DNA from: Chlorokybus atmophyticus
Taxonomy: Eukaryota; Streptophyta; Chlorokybophyceae; Chlorokybales; Chlorokybaceae
DNA length: 64,000 bases
Direction of reading: 5' to 3'
Assembly: GCA_009103225.1 (NCBI GenBank)
Contig: RHPI01000026.1
Location: 305,210-369,209 of the forward strand
The stretch's first letter is position 1. Each line of letters opens with the position of its first letter. Below are positions 62,114 to 64,000 of the stretch, in pieces. A program made the position numbers and the translations under genes. The notes below the pieces were generated by a model. That model did no database searches, was not told where the DNA came from, and was given only the letters and a program-made list of their open reading frames with translations.

Positions 62114-64000
62114 ATGGCGGCGGTGGCAGCGGCGGTGTCGGTGGCGGGGTCTTTAAGGGTGGCCAGCAGCAGTAGCAGTAGCAGCATTGGTGAAGCTCGT
62201 ACGAGCGGTGCTGCTCCACGCAGCAGGCGCCGTAGCCGTTGCCACAGCCGCAACTCAGCAGCCTCTGCAGCGCCTCGTTCTAGGTGTCAAGTGGACAGCT
62301 GTGGAGGCGATGGTGGTGGAGCACATGAACTGCCTCCTCCGTCTCACAGGCAAGCTGCGGATGCTTCTGGAGCATTGCCCTTAAGGATCGTCCTGACGGC
62401 GTTGCTGTCTGCGGCGCCAATTGTCACAGCTGGCGCTTGCGAGGTGCGTGCATGCATTGTCGAGCTGTGCAATTCTGAGCGTACAACTTTGCCTACTACG
62501 TGCAATGCTGACCATAGTTTGTTTGTATGCATGCTCAGTGGTATCGCTGCTAATTTACCTTAGGTGGTTGTGCTGGTTACTGGCATGGCGACAGCCTGTG
62601 CTGTTTATGTAGGCAGTGGCTGCATGTTGAGCCAAGCGGCAAACAACTCAGTTTGGTCACTCAGCAGTGTAATTGTTAGCGGTGTTAGCTCTGTGCCATA
62701 GCTGTGAGCATGGTAGGTCCACCACGCCAACTGCCACTGCAGTTTATTGCCTATGCTTTGACCTACCTCCGCTGATACTGGTTTTGTTAAGAAATAGTCG
62801 GTAGCTATTCCTGCCAAGAAACACCCAGCGCAGGAGTCAGGTTCCAACCTGCAGATGTACACAGAACAGTTTGTAACTTGAGCTCACGTATAGAGGCTGA
62901 GTACCATGCCCTTTGTGCAGGCACTGCAAGCTCCGACAACAGCCGACCGGCCTGCCGCAGTTGCTGAGCCATCATTGTCAAGCACCACCACGTCACTAAA
63001 GCTACCAGACTCTCCCTTTCCAGAGGTGTCCGGAAGGGTCAGCTCTCAGGATGCTTCACAGAATGCACTGCAGCAGCGCACATTACTGCCTCGAGTGGGC
63101 TTGCCGGACCTTTCAAACATGCCGGACTTGTCCAGCAGCGCCACGGCGGCCTGGAATGATCTCGTGGCCAAGGGCAATAATGCGTATGACAAGCTCAAGA
63201 GCTTGAAGCTACCGCCACTCCCCACGCACAGGCTTCCGTCTCTGCCCGATGTGAAGAGTCTAGCTTCTCAGCTGCCAGCTCCAAATTTGAGCGGTCTAAG
63301 CAGCAGCGAAGCAGTTGCTCCGGCTGCGGTTGCCGCAGGAGGCCTCGTGGGCCTGCTGCTATGGCAACAGGCAGCTCTTGCCCGTGTCAAAAGACAGGTT
63401 GCGGCGTTGGAGGAGGAGCGAGCCGCTGCGCAAAATGCGCTTCAACAGTTGGCTTCTGCAAACGGTGTGTCCACTGCAGATGAGGTTCGTAGCACGATGC
63501 GTAGGACACAGCAGCATGCAGGATATGATTGAACAGACATGTTTTGGCTGACAGTCTGTCAGAATATAGACGCATGTGCTCGCACGTCTGCACGTGTGTG
63601 CGTGTGCATATGTATATATGTGGCTAAAGCATGCATAGCGAGTTCAGGCATGCACTCGCATTACTGGCTACGCAGATTTTGAGCAGCATCTGTTGTTATG
63701 TCGTCGTCTGCATTGCTTAGTATATATCACGATATGTAAGCATTGCATCGACGTTGGCGGAGATGTGTTGCTGAAGTACAAGGGCACCATGCAGGTTTCA
63801 CCAGGAAAGGCATGGCTGGAGCAAGCGGTGGGACGCCTGCAGGTGTCCTTGACATCAGCCGCGCAGGCGCAGCAGAGGCTGGAGGAGCAAGTCTTGGGAC
63901 TCCAGCACCTGCTTGAGACGGAGCGAGAGACCGTCGCTCAGTTGCAGGAGAGCTTAGCATCCACTAAGCAATCGCTGCAAGAGAGCCGAGCCTCGTATGC
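62114..64000 (+). CDS. Plastid-targeted coiled-coil membrane protein, possibly MFP1-like (partial, runs off the window)
   Basis: Proposed exons: 62114-62443, 62564-62608, 62921-63484 and 63795 onward. Exon 1 has an Arg/Ser-rich transit-peptide-like region then a hydrophobic stretch (RIVLTALLSAAPIVTAGA), as in thylakoid-targeting signals. Exon 2 adds VVVLVTGMATACAVY. Exon 3 is Pro/Ser/Leu-rich, then VAAGGLVGLLLWQQAALARVK, and coiled coil begins (RQVAALEEERAAAQNALQQL). Exon 4 is all coiled coil (QQRLEEQVLGLQHLLETERE). This plan recalls plant MFP1, a thylakoid DNA-binding filament-like protein. The family is uncertain, and the exon 3-4 junction (donor GTTCGT) is weak; a further exon may lie at about 63755-63794. 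Confidence 0.55.

Overview
The window is nuclear DNA of a photosynthetic eukaryote, most likely a green-lineage alga. Evidence: many short introns (mostly GT-AG, about 80-400 bp); a plant-type zeaxanthin epoxidase with a C-terminal FHA domain; an RTE1/TMEM222-family protein; a plant-type RRP8; an F-box protein resembling Arabidopsis At4g00755; a HAP2/GCS1 gamete fusogen; and possible TGTAA (chlorophyte-type) poly(A) signals after several genes. The species cannot be named from the sequence. Exon boundaries below were found by eye from reading frame, splice consensus and remembered family motifs; no database search was run.

Layout. 0.8-5.6 kb: a decayed Ty3/gypsy chromovirus. 5.6-10.5 kb: gene-free, with simple repeats, a diverged tandem repeat and a frameshifted retroelement remnant. 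10.5-12.5 kb: Aurora kinase (+). 13.0-15.5 kb: RRP8 (-). 16.3-19.4 kb: zeaxanthin epoxidase (+). 19.4-21.7 kb: AT-richer, gene-free, with diverged repeats. 21.7-25.3 kb: bestrophin-family channel (+). 27.1-33.3 kb: HAP2/GCS1 (-), with an assembly gap inside one intron. 33.9-34.3 kb: RNA polymerase subunit RPB12 (+). 34.6-36.3 kb: F-box protein (+). 36.7-42.2 kb: an incompletely modelled coiled-coil locus (-), an unrecognised ORF (-) and inverted related exons (+). 42.2-44.8 kb: CSN6 (-). 45.2-46.5 kb: mitochondrial pyruvate carrier MPC2 (+). 47.3-49.1 kb: a second F-box protein (-). 50.3-52.3 kb: nucleoside diphosphate kinase (+). 52.3-57.6 kb: hairpins and no confident gene. 57.6-59.3 kb: TMEM222/RTE1 family (-). 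59.5-61.4 kb: TRIC-type cation channel (+). 62.1 kb to the end: a coiled-coil membrane protein, possibly MFP1-like (+), running off the window.

The genes do not form one pathway. Their arrangement is the main shared feature: RRP8/ZEP, HAP2/RPB12, CSN6/MPC2, F-box/NDPK and TMEM222/TRIC are all head-to-head pairs, the last with only 213 bp between start codons and a triplicated GATCACTGA motif between them. Introns carry two further signatures: about six of 96 use GC-AG splice sites, and many of the larger ones hold alternating purine-pyrimidine (TG/CG) tracts or very long sense-strand pyrimidine repeats.
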